From SVQP01 sp045603085 (GTDB lineage: Bacteria; Bacillota; Clostridia; Oscillospirales; CAG-272): a stretch of DNA of 21,072 nucleotides. Of this stretch, positions 20,940-21,072 are shown piece by piece. The stretch covers positions 1-21,072 of the forward strand of contig JAZULL010000141.1 in assembly GCA_045603085.1 (NCBI GenBank), read 5' to 3'. How positions within the stretch are numbered: the stretch's first letter is position 1; each line of letters opens with the position of its first letter. Made by a program: the position numbers and the translations under genes. The notes under the pieces are model-generated. The model did not search any database. It was given only the letters and a program-made list of their open reading frames with translations, and had not been told where the DNA came from.

Positions 20940-21072
20940 ATGGAGAAGAAACGCGGATCATTCAGTGGTTCGCTTGGTTTTGTCCTGGCGGCGGCGGGAA
21001 GTGCGGTCGGTCTTGGCAACATCTGGCGTTTCCCCTATCTGGCAGCCAAGGACGGCGGCGGTATTTTCATTT
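20940..21072 (+). CDS. Sodium:neurotransmitter-type symporter (NSS/SNF family), 3' end outside window
   Basis: The first 44 codons of a membrane transporter. After 'MEKKRGSFSGSLGFVLAAAGSAVGLGNIWRFPYL' (in two parts) the first transmembrane helix carries 'GSAVGLGNIWRFPYL', the hallmark of the NSS family (LeuT, TnaT, MhsT). In LeuT this unwound helix binds the sodium ions and the amino-acid carboxylate. Members import amino acids with sodium; the substrate cannot be told from this fragment. A GGAGG site (20930-20934) lies 5 bases before the ATG. It follows the tRNA terminator by about 28 bases with no clear promoter, so it may depend on readthrough from the tRNA promoter or on one I cannot see. 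Confidence 0.93.
   Translation, partial: MEKKRGSFSGSLGFVLAAAGSAVGLGNIWRFPYLAAKDGGGIFI

Noticed and set aside
1..21072. CRISPR arrays, IS elements, prophage or toxin-antitoxin genes
   Set aside because: No regularly spaced direct repeats, transposase or integrase motifs, or paired small toxin/antitoxin frames were found on either strand.

Overview
The window looks like a chromosomal segment of a spore-forming, probably anaerobic and gut-associated member of the Clostridia (Firmicutes). Three things suggest this: an rqcP-yabP-yabQ-divIC cluster that matches the Bacillus/Clostridium sporulation neighbourhood, strong GGAGG ribosome sites before almost every gene, and canonical sigma-A promoters. 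The content (two alpha-L-rhamnosidases, an N-acetylhexosamine kinase operon, a BspA-type leucine-rich repeat protein) fits a glycan-foraging intestinal bacterium. Species cannot be named from the sequence alone.

Layout. 1-1856 (+): a tight operon, rqcP (5' end outside the window), yabP, yabQ, divIC-like and smpB, closed by tandem hairpins. 1933-5258 (-): a GH78 alpha-L-rhamnosidase and, upstream of it, a leucine-rich repeat gene, each with its own promoter. 5355-5890: a gene-free stretch rich in small inverted repeats. 5962-9691 (+): a second GH78 rhamnosidase and a DUF2974 alpha/beta-hydrolase, then a terminator. 9743-12745 (-): a Crp/Fnr-type regulator, lipoprotein, permease and ATPase forming a NitT/TauT-type ABC importer operon, with a palindrome next to its promoter. 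12921-17036 (+): a nucleotidyltransferase, nahK, galE and galM operon, closed by a terminator. 17126-20730 (+): a D-Ala-D-Ala carboxypeptidase, glucose-6-phosphate isomerase, a small P-loop protein and a SecB-like chaperone. 20800-20876: tRNA-Val(CAC) with its terminator. 20940-end: the start of a sodium:neurotransmitter-type symporter.

How the genes work together. The most coherent unit is 12921-17036. The kinase makes sugar-1-phosphate, a UTP-type nucleotidyltransferase (instead of the usual GalT) would make the UDP-sugar, and a GalE with a small 'gatekeeper' Cys at residue 300 could interconvert UDP-GalNAc and UDP-GlcNAc. This reads as N-acetylhexosamine (mucin or milk glycan) salvage. The two rhamnosidases lack signal peptides, so they probably act on imported rhamnosides. 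The first operon couples two ribosome-rescue factors (RqcP, SmpB) to sporulation and division genes.

I saw no clear sign of phage, IS elements, CRISPR or a defence system. The best candidates for something undescribed are the SecB-like gene sitting 18 nt behind a strong terminator hairpin, the structured gene-free stretch at 5355-5890, and the regulator/ABC operon of unknown substrate.
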